Virus record (IMG/VR): IMGVR_UViG_3300020123_000589 | Coordinates: 62,001 to 126,000 of that record | Direction: 5' to 3' (one strand) | Source of the DNA: a virus | Length of the DNA: 64,000 nt | Part shown: in pieces, positions 22,961-31,761 of the stretch | Layout: the number at the start of each line of letters is the position of its first letter | Position numbering within the stretch: the first letter of the stretch is position 1 | Notes under the pieces: generated by a model | Databases searched by the model: none | Told to the model about the DNA's origin: nothing | What the model saw: only the letters and a program-made list of their open reading frames with translations | Program-made: the position numbers and the translations under genes

Positions 22961-24640
22961 ATGTCAGTTACACAAATTCGTGGTGATACACAATTACAAA
23001 ACGATACACTTACTTCTGATCAAATTGGAAGTAGAACAACGGACCTTACACTTTATCCTTTTGCCGATACTACAACGGCTGTTAAGATAACTAAGGCGGA
23101 TAAATCAACTCCGATTATTACTGTTGATACAACTAACAATAAGTTATTGTTGACAAATGGCGGAATTACAGCAGTTTTTCAAGCCAATAGTTCATTTGGT
23201 GGTATTGATGTTGATGATGGCACTGGAGCTGGCGGAGAAATAGATGGTATCCAAGCAGGAGGATATTTAGTTTTGGGCAGCGAACCAGGAGCCCCAACCG
23301 CTCTTTATTTAAATCCTACTGAAGCTCATATTGTGACTGGGGATGGAACCACCCGTTTAAAATTAGATGGTACAACGGTAGATGCAAGAACACAAAGAAT
23401 TATTAATGTTGTAGATCCAACATCCGCTCAAGACGCTGCTACAAAGAATTACGTTGATAGTATTTCTGCGGGACTCGATCCAAAAGCCTCTAGTCGAGTT
23501 GGTACACTTGTCAACGTTCCTGGATATACAACTTCGCCAGATAATGGTGAATTAACTATTCCAAATGCAAATGCCACATATTTTCCTAATGCAGGAGCTG
23601 CTGTTGTTATTGATGGTGTGACATTAAATACAGGAGATCGTGTTCTCGTTAAAAATCAGACCGACCCTAAACAAAATGGTATTTATAGTGTTGCAGATCC
23701 TGGTGTTCAAGGAACAACAGATGCTGTCCTTAATCGTTCCACCGACATGGACGGAACACCTGCTAATGAAGTTTCTGGCGGTAATTTTACATTTGTTGAA
23801 GCTGGAACACAAGCTGGAACAGGTTGGGTCGTTGTCTGGGACGGTACAATTACATTAAATACTGATCCAGTTAATTGGACACAATTCAGCAGTTCTACAT
23901 CAGTTGTTTATTTAGCTGGTGCAGGTATGACACAAACTGGAACCAGTACGGTTACATTTGATGTTGTATCTTCAAATACTGGTATTACTGTAAATGCTAA
24001 TGATATTGCTTTAACGCTCAATACTGTAAGCGGTTTAGAAATTTCTACAGGTTTACGAATCAAAACTGATACTACAACTGCAAATACCATTGGTACAACA
24101 ATTACTTCCAATGGTGCGGGTATGAAGTTTGATGCAAATTCATTTGCAGACAGTGGATCTGAGACATTAGCTCTTGCTTCTGGTGTCGCTGGGGATGGTT
24201 TAGCTCTTACGTCTGGCGTACTATCAGTTAATGTTTCTTCTACTGGTGGTCTTCAGATTGTAACTGATAATTTATCAATCAAACCAGATACAACTACTGC
24301 TAATACGATTGCTATTACTACCACTTCTAATGGGGCTGGTATTTTGTATAGTAGCACAAACTTCTCAGAAAGTTCTGAAACACTTCAGTTAAAAACTGCT
24401 GGTGTATTGTATGCTAATACAAACATTGTAACCAGAGAAGTTCCTACAGGAGCTATCAATGGTTCAAATACATCCTATACTCTTGCTACTACTTATGTCA
24501 ATGGAGCAGAACAAGTATATTTGAATGGTCTGCTACAAAATGCTGGAGGCAATGACTATACTGGAAATGGTACAACGATTGTATTTACATCAGCACCTCA
24601 AACTGGAAGTGTAATCTTAGTAACATATTGGAAAGCATAA
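22961..24640 (+). CDS. tail fibre protein with DAATKNYVD motif
   Basis: A 559-residue protein with strong AAGGAG upstream. It opens VTQIRGDTQLQNDTLTSDQIG and has the widespread phage fibre motif DPTSAQDAATKNYVDS near residue 155, an intermolecular coiled/beta transition also present at 41070. Then come repeats of (SNGAGMKFD/SSNGAGILYS) and a terminal module with YLNGLLQN. It should be a trimeric fibre. Its gene lies among neck and adaptor genes and ends before an intrinsic terminator. Confidence 0.7.
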   Translation: MSVTQIRGDTQLQNDTLTSDQIGSRTTDLTLYPFADTTTAVKITKADKSTPIITVDTTNNKLLLTNGGITAVFQANSSFGGIDVDDGTGAGGEIDGIQAGGYLVLGSEPGAPTALYLNPTEAHIVTGDGTTRLKLDGTTVDARTQRIINVVDPTSAQDAATKNYVDSISAGLDPKASSRVGTLVNVPGYTTSPDNGELTIPNANATYFPNAGAAVVIDGVTLNTGDRVLVKNQTDPKQNGIYSVADPGVQGTTDAVLNRSTDMDGTPANEVSGGNFTFVEAGTQAGTGWVVVWDGTITLNTDPVNWTQFSSSTSVVYLAGAGMTQTGTSTVTFDVVSSNTGITVNANDIALTLNTVSGLEISTGLRIKTDTTTANTIGTTITSNGAGMKFDANSFADSGSETLALASGVAGDGLALTSGVLSVNVSSTGGLQIVTDNLSIKPDTTTANTIAITTTSNGAGILYSSTNFSESSETLQLKTAGVLYANTNIVTREVPTGAINGSNTSYTLATTYVNGAEQVYLNGLLQNAGGNDYTGNGTTIVFTSAPQTGSVILVTYWKA

Positions 24641-24651
24641 TTAAATAAAAT

Positions 24652-24698
24652 TACCACATGGGAGATCTAAAAAATTTCCCATGTTGGTAGTTGTTTTT
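24652..24698 (+). terminator. intrinsic terminator
   Basis: The stem TACCA-CATGGGA pairs with TCCCATG-T-TGGTA (12 bp with one bulged T) and is followed by TTGTTTTT. A good Rho-independent terminator for the fibre gene. Its T-run also supplies the -35 of the following promoter. Confidence 0.85.
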
Positions 24699-24731
24699 AC
24701 AGATAAGGTATGGTATAGTATTAACGGAGTA
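24691..24731 (+). promoter_or_regulatory. promoter overlapping a terminator
   Basis: TTGTTT (24691-24696), a 17-base spacer, and TATAGT (24714-24719), followed by TTAACGGAGTA, which matches the downstream part of the 52-bp repeats. It drives the small gene at 24757. Confidence 0.6.
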
Positions 24732-24756
24732 CAATAACTATAGGAGAGAAAAGACC

Positions 24757-25005
24757 ATGAATGAAAACGATAATGTACAAGACGCTCAAGTAGTAGAAAA
24801 GCCAATGGTTCATAAAGATACCGTTGCTTTGGAAGCTCTTAAAACTAATGTTACAAATTCTCGTGATAGTTTCAAAAAGCAACTTTCTGACGTTAAAGAT
24901 GCAATTGAAACTCGTGAAGAAGAGATTAATATTTTGACTATCAAAAAACATAAACTTTCAGGGGCTATTGAAGCTTCAGATTTATATTTAAAGCCGTCTA
25001 AGTAA
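24757..25005 (+). CDS. small coiled-coil protein
   Basis: The start at 24757 is chosen for TAGGAGAG 8-14 bases upstream; an in-frame ATG at 24691 would lie inside the terminator. The 82-residue product (MNENDNVQDAQVVEKP...) is charged, with a long amphipathic helix (VTNSRDSFKKQLSDVKDAIETREEEINILTIKK, about 33-65) likely to form a coiled coil. Possibly an assembly or scaffold factor; function unknown. Confidence 0.6.
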   Translation: MNENDNVQDAQVVEKPMVHKDTVALEALKTNVTNSRDSFKKQLSDVKDAIETREEEINILTIKKHKLSGAIEASDLYLKPSK

Positions 25006-25029
25006 ATTAGTTTTTATATTTGTAGTCTT

Positions 25030-25078
25030 GAAATCTTTCATTGCTTAAAAGCAATGAGAGGTTTCTATTTGTATTTTG
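25030..25078 (+). terminator. intrinsic terminator
   Basis: GAAATCT/AGGTTTC and TCATTGCT/AGCAATGA stack into one stem with a TAAA loop and one internal mismatch, followed by TATTTGTATTTTG. It ends the transcript of the small coiled-coil gene. Confidence 0.75.
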
Positions 25079-25092
25079 ATTTTGGAGAAGGT

Positions 25093-26841
25093 ATGGCAAA
25101 AACTGAAATTAATGACACCCAAATATTTCCAGGAAGTAGTAATCAAATTTTAGGTGTAAATAATGCTGGAACTTCAGATGAATACAAAACTCTCTCGGGT
25201 ACTTCTAATGAAATTACTGTAACTCATGGAGTTGGGAGTATTACGCTTTCTACCCCCCAGGCAATAGCAACAACCAGTTCTCCTTCTTTTCAACAAATTA
25301 CTTTAGGTTCTACCTCATTAGGTGGAGTGGTATTTAATGACACGGAAGCTACTTCAAAAACTGTTACGTTAGAAGCTCCAACTACCATTACAAGTTCGTA
25401 TGTTCTTAAACTACCTACTTCTCAAAGTAGTGGCACACAGATTTTAACAAACGATGGATCTGGTAATTTAAGTTGGTCTACGAGTTCTGGTTCTGGAACC
25501 GTGAATAGCGGTACTGCTGGAAGATTTTCTTTATATTCTACATCAACAAATGCAGTTTCTGATACGTATGTTCAGAATACACATAATATTACGTTAGCCA
25601 TTGCTTCTCAAGGAAGCCGTTCAGCAGATTTAGCCATAACTATTCCAAATCCTGGAAATGCTGTTACGACAGCTAATATTTTATCTGATACGGATACAAA
25701 TTCTTATACTTTATCTGGGACCTACACGTTGTCAAATGCCCTTACAATTACTCCAACAACTAACCAATTAATACTAGGTACTACACGAACAGCCACTATT
25801 TCAGCTGTTCAACCTGCGACGGCATCTCGTACTTATACTTTTCCAGATTTATCTGGAAATTATAATGTGGTAGGAGATAGCGGAACTCAAACTATTGGAG
25901 GAACCAAGACTTTCAGTTCTGCTTTGACCATTAATCCTACTACGAATCAATTAGTGTTGGGTGGGTCTAGTGGCAATTCAAATACAATTTCTTCTACAGC
26001 TCCTGCTACAACCAGTAGAACGTGGACTATACCAGATATATCTGGAAATGCTACATTTTCTGCATTAGAAGGCACACAGACATTCAGTGGCAGTAAAACT
26101 TTTAGTTCTACCCTTACAATGTCTGGTGCTACTATTGCGATGGGGTCCAATAAAATTACTGGACTTGCAGCTGCATCTGCTTCAGGAGATGCTTTATCGT
26201 GGGGTAATGCTTTTACAATTCCCGCTATTACAGTTAGTACGACCGCAGCTGCTGAAACTGCAATACATTTTCAAGACAATGGGACAAATACTTTTGAATA
26301 TTATTCACAAAGAGCTGGAGGTACTACAGACCATTTAAGGGTGTTTGGATATCTTAATAATAAAATTCTTCTCGATATAGTAAACACAGCAACAACGTCT
26401 CAAGTGGCTATTACTGGAACTAATACAAATGATAGTGCTGCCTCTGGGAATGTTGGAGAATATATTTCTGCCACAGTTCTTCGTGCCGCTGCAATTACTA
26501 CTACTAATTCCACAGCATTCCAATCCCTAACAAGCATTTCTTTGACGGCAGGAGATTGGGATGTGACTGGTGTGGCTGCTGAGTTTGGTGGAACAGCTAC
26601 GACAGGATTTGATTTAGAAGTATATGTTGGAACAAGTGCAACGGCAGCTGATGGTGCCTATGCAGTTAATATTGGAGAAACTACATCTACTTCTAATGGT
26701 AATGGAGACAGTGGTACGTGTATTCCCAATGTTCGGATTTCTTTATCAACAACAACCACAGTTTACATTATGGTGGTAACACAATTTACTACTGGAACGG
26801 GAAAAGTCTATGGACGTATTTCTGCACGGAGGATAAGATAA
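25093..26841 (+). CDS. fibre protein
   Basis: The start at 25093 is chosen because GGAGAAGG lies 2-9 bases before it, and the upstream ATG at 25054 is inside a terminator stem. The 582-residue product is Thr/Ser/Gly-rich with repeated segments of the type TIGGTKTFSSALTINPTTNQLVLG, including several PATxSRTYTFPD copies, a common phage fibre shaft repeat. The last 170 residues change in composition and have a jelly-roll look (SFLTAGDWDVTGVAAEF-like, then VRISLSTTTTVYIMVVT). Likely a tail or neck fibre with a C-terminal binding head. Confidence 0.65.
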   Translation: MAKTEINDTQIFPGSSNQILGVNNAGTSDEYKTLSGTSNEITVTHGVGSITLSTPQAIATTSSPSFQQITLGSTSLGGVVFNDTEATSKTVTLEAPTTITSSYVLKLPTSQSSGTQILTNDGSGNLSWSTSSGSGTVNSGTAGRFSLYSTSTNAVSDTYVQNTHNITLAIASQGSRSADLAITIPNPGNAVTTANILSDTDTNSYTLSGTYTLSNALTITPTTNQLILGTTRTATISAVQPATASRTYTFPDLSGNYNVVGDSGTQTIGGTKTFSSALTINPTTNQLVLGGSSGNSNTISSTAPATTSRTWTIPDISGNATFSALEGTQTFSGSKTFSSTLTMSGATIAMGSNKITGLAAASASGDALSWGNAFTIPAITVSTTAAAETAIHFQDNGTNTFEYYSQRAGGTTDHLRVFGYLNNKILLDIVNTATTSQVAITGTNTNDSAASGNVGEYISATVLRAAAITTTNSTAFQSLTSISLTAGDWDVTGVAAEFGGTATTGFDLEVYVGTSATAADGAYAVNIGETTSTSNGNGDSGTCIPNVRISLSTTTTVYIMVVTQFTTGTGKVYGRISARRIR

Positions 26842-26990
26842 TGCCAATACTTTATACTTCAGATGGTTGTATGTACGAAGGAATGGATTCAACTACTGTG
26901 ATAGCATTGCGTACTGAGCTAGGGCATTCTACTACCTTTGTAGATAAAGCTACATTTGATGCTTTCATAGCTGCAAATTCTGGTAGATAA
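26841..26990 (+). CDS. 49-aa hypothetical protein
   Basis: It begins inside the stop of the fibre gene (TAATG), with GGAGGATAAG upstream as Shine-Dalgarno. The product MPILYTSDGCMYEGMDSTTV... is a small soluble protein. A longer open frame from 26718 is a shadow. It may be a fibre accessory. Confidence 0.55.
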   Translation: MPILYTSDGCMYEGMDSTTVIALRTELGHSTTFVDKATFDAFIAANSGR

Positions 26991-27053
26991 AAGAAACATT
27001 GCTGTATAAGTTTTCCAGACAAATTAAAAATATTAAACCGAGGTAAAAAAGTA

Positions 27054-27653
27054 ATGGGCCACATAATGGAAATTTTGCCAGATGTCACCAATAACGGGCC
27101 GACAAATTTTGAGTATTATTTTACCTCAATTCGTGATCGTTTAAAATGGTTGGCCGCAGCTGGGCATGAACGGGTATTGCTCTTGAAACGAAGATATGAT
27201 GGCCAGCTTTGTCCATTTACTTCAACTATTCGCCACTCAAGTCAACAGCATGTGCAGGATACTATTTGTTATGGAACAAATTTTATTAATCCAAATGTTG
27301 TTTTAACAAACACTCCAGGTTTTAATCCAGATAGTGCTACTTCAATCGCCCTTCCAGATGGTTTAGGGGGTTACTATCATTCAATAGAAATAACAGCTTC
27401 ATTAATGGCGGGTGGATATAATAACATTAACGATAAAGATCCAGGTTGGAAGAGGGAATATACTCCAAAATCGTGGACTTTGTGGGAACCCACATTAGAA
27501 AAAGGTGATGTTATTGTTCGTAGAAATGGGCAACGATTTATGATTACGCAGGTGGATCAGTGCCGTTGGAGGCATTTTGTTACACACCAAAAATTTGATA
27601 TTACTTTACTCGAAACAAATCATCCAGTTTATCAGCTTCCTTTAGGACTTTAA
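27054..27653 (+). CDS. neck/head-tail connector protein (putative)
   Basis: A 199-residue protein without cysteine clusters. It contains RLKWLAAAGHERVLLLKRRYDGQLCPF and DKDPGWKREYTPKSWTLWEPTLEKGDVIVRRNGQRFMIT, typical of small head-tail joining proteins with an SH3-like end. The gene lies just before the sheath and next to 27655, the expected place for head-completion proteins. The start could also be 27066. Assignment is by context. Confidence 0.5.
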   Translation: MGHIMEILPDVTNNGPTNFEYYFTSIRDRLKWLAAAGHERVLLLKRRYDGQLCPFTSTIRHSSQQHVQDTICYGTNFINPNVVLTNTPGFNPDSATSIALPDGLGGYYHSIEITASLMAGGYNNINDKDPGWKREYTPKSWTLWEPTLEKGDVIVRRNGQRFMITQVDQCRWRHFVTHQKFDITLLETNHPVYQLPLGL

Positions 27654-27654
27654 C

Positions 27655-28653
27655 ATGGGTTATACACCAGATTATACAGTACGATCACAGATTGTCACGA
27701 AGATTCGTGATCAATTTATAAATAATATTCGTCGAATTCTTTCGACAGATTCAAAATATACATACGTTGAACTTCCTAATGGAGAGTATGACTTTTCTCA
27801 AACGAAGGTTATCATTTCAGATATTTTTCCCCAGGATCATGCTTTTTATCCGGCCATTGTGGTTGAGAATATTAGTGGGGCTGAAGAACGTTATTTAGGT
27901 CCAGAATCAGAACAGATAATTAAAAGTTTGCCTCCTTCAGCAGAAGATAATACAACATCCACCCCTTTTAATGTTACAGCCGTAATAGATTCTACTCATT
28001 TAGGTGTAAATTCCCTTACAGGTCTTAACATTGGGGATGTTATTACTCAAGGATCTAATACTACGACGATTGCTTTTGTTGGTTTACCAATTACTATCAC
28101 AAGTATTCCAGATTCAACTCATATAGCTGTTTCATCAGTAGCAGGAATTAAGATTGGTGATACAATTGTACAGGGAGTGAATAGCACTACTGTTGTTGTC
28201 GATTCACTGCCATTAGGTCCTAATGTTTTGCAGGTATCTAGTTCGGCTGGTTTTGTAGCCGGAATTGCATATGATACAAATGTTCCTAAGATTACAGTTG
28301 GAAGTACAGCAGGATGGGCAGTGACAACGACCAATTTAGCTGGTAATGAATCACTTTTTGCTAGTGTGGTTTCCACTGTAACAATCAATATTTATACAAT
28401 CGATGACTCTATCCAGAGGGATGAGCTTACGGATTTGATATATAATGATTTTAAATATACAACCACAGATTTAGCTAATTTTGGCATCGAAATCATAAAG
28501 ACTTCTTTTCCAACTTTTACATCTGCATACAATGAAGGTCGTTGGTTTTTTGCAGGTAAACTTATTATCGATGTATATAGTGAATGGGACGGAGTAGTTG
28601 CCCCAGCCGTGAACATAACAGCCAATAATGTTTCAATAAGTTTAAGTGAATAA
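27655..28653 (+). CDS. neck or tail terminator-type protein with THL modules
   Basis: A 332-residue protein. The N-terminus (YTPDYTVRSQIVTKIRDQFINNIRRILS) and the C-terminal 90 residues (RDELTDLIYNDFKYTTTDLANFGIEII ... DVYSEWDGVVAPA) look like a tail-completion protein. The middle (about 105-215) carries two or three copies of a beta module with DSTHLGVNSLTGLNIGDVITQG and DSTHIAVSSVAGIKIGDTIVQG, also found in 20920 and 39393. I infer a structural core with inserted surface modules. Confidence 0.5.
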   Translation: MGYTPDYTVRSQIVTKIRDQFINNIRRILSTDSKYTYVELPNGEYDFSQTKVIISDIFPQDHAFYPAIVVENISGAEERYLGPESEQIIKSLPPSAEDNTTSTPFNVTAVIDSTHLGVNSLTGLNIGDVITQGSNTTTIAFVGLPITITSIPDSTHIAVSSVAGIKIGDTIVQGVNSTTVVVDSLPLGPNVLQVSSSAGFVAGIAYDTNVPKITVGSTAGWAVTTTNLAGNESLFASVVSTVTINIYTIDDSIQRDELTDLIYNDFKYTTTDLANFGIEIIKTSFPTFTSAYNEGRWFFAGKLIIDVYSEWDGVVAPAVNITANNVSISLSE

Positions 28654-28702
28654 AACCCCCTTAAAAATATAATAAAATCAGGTATTATTAGGGAGTAGTG
28701 TA
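28651..28702 (+). promoter_or_regulatory. 52-bp promoter-like repeat, copy 2
   Basis: Identical over 52 bp to 1475-1526 (-35-like CTTAAA, -10-like TATTAT, then TAGGGAGTA). It begins inside the stop codon of the upstream gene and precedes the GIY-YIG gene and the tail sheath operon. Confidence 0.6.
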
Positions 28703-28747
28703 TTCTCTTTTAAAATAAACTATTTTAAATACTTAATTCGGTATGAA

Positions 28748-28799
28748 ACTGGTGGTAGAACTAGAAGGCTACCACCAGTGGAATACCACCTTCTAGGAG
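28748..28799 (+). promoter_or_regulatory. H-type pseudoknot over a Shine-Dalgarno
   Basis: Stem 1 is ACTGGTGGTAG (28748-28758) with CTACCACCAGT (28769-28779), 11 bp, perfect. Its loop holds CTAGAAGG (28761-28768), which pairs perfectly with CCTTCTAG (28789-28796) to form stem 2. Loops of 2, 0 and 9 bases suit a classical H-type pseudoknot. Stem 2 takes in the first two bases of the AGGAG (28795-28799) that serves the ATG at 28808, so translation of the GIY-YIG gene should be repressed when it forms. Confidence 0.75.
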
Positions 28800-28807
28800 T
28801 TAAAGTT

Positions 28808-29422
28808 ATGAACAAGAATCGTTTTGGTATTTTAGCCAAACCCGCTATTTACAAGATTGTAAACACCTTTAATGGGTTGCTTTATATCGGTTCATCTTTG
28901 AATGCTTTAAAAAGATGGAATAATCATTTGTATGCACTTAGGCACAATAAGCACGATTCATCTCTTTTGCAAAATGCATGGAATAAATATGGTGAAGAAG
29001 CCTTTATTTGTGAAGTCCTTGAATATGTAGAAAAACCAACGAAAAAGAATATGGTTGCAAAAGAACAACATTGGTTAGATTTTTACCAGAGCTATGAAAG
29101 AGCCAAGGGATACAACGCTTGTCGAAAGGCTGACAGCCCAATTGGTGTAGAAAGAACCCCAGAGCATCGAAAGAAAATTAGTGACACCCTAAAACGTAAG
29201 TATAGAACTGGAGAAATACAGGTAAATTTTAAGGGGCATCACCATACAAATAAAACCAAAAGAATATCTGGTAATAAAATTAGATTGTGGTGGGGACAGC
29301 CAGAGAATAGAGAAAAAATGAAAAAGATTTTTGCCTGTCCTGAAACTAGGAAGAAGAAGTTAAAAGCAGTTGCTAAAGCTAGAAAAGTTCAAAAAGATTT
29401 AAGAAATAAACGTAAGCAATAA
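28808..29422 (+). CDS. GIY-YIG homing endonuclease (second)
   Basis: The start at 28808 is chosen for AGGAG 8 bases upstream; an in-frame ATG at 28778 lies in the pseudoknot. The 204-residue product has KPAIYKIVNTFNGLLYIGSSLNALKRWNNH, then LLQNAWNKYGEEAFICEVLEYVE and KEQHWLDFYQSYERAKGYNACRKADS, a complete GIY-YIG catalytic domain. A basic C-terminus follows with NUMOD-like EHRKKISDTLKRKYRTGE, probably binding DNA. It is inserted between neck and sheath genes and appears translationally controlled by the upstream RNA fold. Confidence 0.9.
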   Translation: MNKNRFGILAKPAIYKIVNTFNGLLYIGSSLNALKRWNNHLYALRHNKHDSSLLQNAWNKYGEEAFICEVLEYVEKPTKKNMVAKEQHWLDFYQSYERAKGYNACRKADSPIGVERTPEHRKKISDTLKRKYRTGEIQVNFKGHHHTNKTKRISGNKIRLWWGQPENREKMKKIFACPETRKKKLKAVAKARKVQKDLRNKRKQ

Positions 29423-29443
29423 ATTTTTTAGAGGAGATCCAAA

Positions 29444-31141
29444 ATGCCTTCAATTAATAATCAGCCAACTCTTCCTGGTGTGTATTCGCAAGTGCAGCAA
29501 CAGCTACTCCCCTCAGTAACGGGCGGTATCCGTGTTGCAGCATTTATTGGAACAGGCCGTCTAACAAATTTAGTTACGGGCGAAGCCGTAACTCGCGGTT
29601 CTGGTAATAATGATGCTCTCGCCCACACTGCAACAATTCTTGATGGAACTACCATTACTGATCAGAATTTCGCTGTGTACGAATCAGGTGCGGATTATAA
29701 TTCATCTCCTGTTTCAGGTGGAATAGGTTGGCTTACTGGTGCTGCTCAAATCACAGGGACAACTTCCGCTCCTTATGCAGACCAAGCCACAAAAACTTTC
29801 TCGTTTAAAGTTGGAAATACTACACCTACCGTCGTAACATTCACAACTCCAGCTATTACTCTTACTGAAGTTGTAACTCAAATTAATACCGCTTATGGTG
29901 ACACAATAGCTTCTGCAAATGGTTCTAGCCTAGAACTTAGCACAGGAACATTAACTGTTCCAGTGTTATTTAATACATCAATCACAATCGAAAATGGAAC
30001 AGCAGCATCTGCTCTAGGATTTACTCCTGGATCATTGGTTTCTGCTCCTTCTCGTCCAGCTCTTGGAGTTGTTTATTTTGTCAATTACGAGTGGGCCAAA
30101 GCAGTAGGCGATGGTCAAAACTCTTTTGAACCACAGTTTTTCTTTTTACAAAACTTCAGCACGATCACCAATGCTATGGGATCTGTTGGTGGTGGAGATT
30201 CTCAAACTGCTAATATGAACGGCGCGTGGACTCTTCCTGTTGCTGCTCAGCTTGCTCAGCAAAATGGAGCCAGCATTATTTGTTTGATGCAGATGAATCC
30301 TGTTGATGGTGCTAATGCTTCTCAAGTTCGTTCAGCACTTACAAAACTTTTTATTCCTAATATTAACATTGTAGTTTCATTAGATGCAGCAGATAATGCG
30401 ATGTTAATTCCTGATATTACGAATCATGTGGAAGAGGCATCTAGCACAATTAATCGATTAGAGAGAACAGCATTTATTGGATTCTCAGCACTTTCAAATC
30501 CAAGTGATGCTACTATGCTTGGATATGCAACGGCTGCTTCTAGCAATCGCGTTGTTGTCGTCAACCAAACAAATACCACATATACGATGTTTGTTGGTAC
30601 TAATACACTTCCATCCACCGTTGATGGTACGATGATGGCTGCTGCTCTTGCTGCTTTAAGAACAAATCCAGCCTTTGATGTTGCCCAGCCACTTACTCGT
30701 GAAATAGTTTCTGGTATTGCCACTACGAATACGTTAGCACAATCAGAAAAGACTATCTTTGCAAATCAAGGTGTATTGGTTGTTGATAATATTTCAGGGT
30801 CAGCCAAGGTTGTATTTGGAACGACAACCGAGTTTGCCGATATTCTTGATCAGCTTTATCAGGTTGTTGAGATTAGTGATTATTGTGCTCAAACTATTCG
30901 CGGATTGTTAGATCCTATTTTCATCGGACAAAAATTGCTTGCAAATACACCTTCACAGGTTGAGACAGTTACTTCAGCAATTCTATCGGATATTGAATCC
31001 AGTAATATTATTGAGTCATTTACACAACCAACGGCTACAGTAAATCCATTGCAACCTACGCAGATCCTAGTTAATGTTGGAGTACAGCCTGTACTCGAAC
31101 TCGATACTATTTTCATTACGTTAGGTTTGAATTTGGCATAA
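29444..31141 (+). CDS. tail sheath protein
   Basis: A 565-residue protein with strong GAGGAG upstream. The start MPSINNQPTLPGVYSQVQ, the PGVY element and the end QPVLELDTIFITLGLNLA match contractile sheath subunits. Length and position directly before the tube gene support the call. It forms the outer contractile cylinder of the tail. Confidence 0.85.
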   Translation: MPSINNQPTLPGVYSQVQQQLLPSVTGGIRVAAFIGTGRLTNLVTGEAVTRGSGNNDALAHTATILDGTTITDQNFAVYESGADYNSSPVSGGIGWLTGAAQITGTTSAPYADQATKTFSFKVGNTTPTVVTFTTPAITLTEVVTQINTAYGDTIASANGSSLELSTGTLTVPVLFNTSITIENGTAASALGFTPGSLVSAPSRPALGVVYFVNYEWAKAVGDGQNSFEPQFFFLQNFSTITNAMGSVGGGDSQTANMNGAWTLPVAAQLAQQNGASIICLMQMNPVDGANASQVRSALTKLFIPNINIVVSLDAADNAMLIPDITNHVEEASSTINRLERTAFIGFSALSNPSDATMLGYATAASSNRVVVVNQTNTTYTMFVGTNTLPSTVDGTMMAAALAALRTNPAFDVAQPLTREIVSGIATTNTLAQSEKTIFANQGVLVVDNISGSAKVVFGTTTEFADILDQLYQVVEISDYCAQTIRGLLDPIFIGQKLLANTPSQVETVTSAILSDIESSNIIESFTQPTATVNPLQPTQILVNVGVQPVLELDTIFITLGLNLA

Positions 31142-31183
31142 TAGTAGCAAAAATTTTAAAAGGTACTTTTAAGGAGAACCACC

Positions 31184-31714
31184 ATGGCAGAGCTTGGCAA
31201 TACAAATGCGCGACTTAGTACTTCAGTATCACTTTTTCTATTACCACAGAGTCTAAATGCAACGACTTTGAATAATCCAGCTGCTCTTCTTTCTTTAGCG
31301 CAACAGTCTACGAAGATCGGAGCAGTTCAATCTTTTACACAAACTCAAAGACGAGATACAGATTTTCGATTTGAGTTGGATTCTGATCAGCAAGGCAAGC
31401 CAGTTGAAAGATTGCCCCGCACAGTGAGTGAATACAGCCTTCGTGCTGACCGAGTTATGTTGTATCTATCAGATGCTCTTGAAGTGTTGGGTATTTCTGG
31501 TGATGACATTGTGAATAACAATGCTCCAATTGGTATTTTGAAACAGGAAATCGCACCTGCCGGATCTTCAGCTCCCACAAAGTCCACGATTTTTACGGGA
31601 GTGTGGATTCATTCAGTTTCTGCCACATACAATATCGCTGGTGGAGATTTAAGAATTTTGGAAGGTGTGGATTTTGGATATACATCGTCTACAGTGGTCG
31701 GAGAGCCAGTATAA
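31184..31714 (+). CDS. tail tube protein
   Basis: A 176-residue protein directly after the sheath gene, AAGGAG upstream. It has segments expected in tube subunits, for example TQTQRRDTDFRFELDSDQQGKPVERLPRTVSEYSLRADRVMLY, where mixed beta structure predominates. Tube proteins stack as hexameric rings inside the sheath. The family call is from gene order and size with supporting composition. Confidence 0.75.
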   Translation: MAELGNTNARLSTSVSLFLLPQSLNATTLNNPAALLSLAQQSTKIGAVQSFTQTQRRDTDFRFELDSDQQGKPVERLPRTVSEYSLRADRVMLYLSDALEVLGISGDDIVNNNAPIGILKQEIAPAGSSAPTKSTIFTGVWIHSVSATYNIAGGDLRILEGVDFGYTSSTVVGEPV

Positions 31715-31761
31715 GATTAGTTCCTAGAATAGTAAAAAGATAAGAGAGTAAAGGAGTTACA

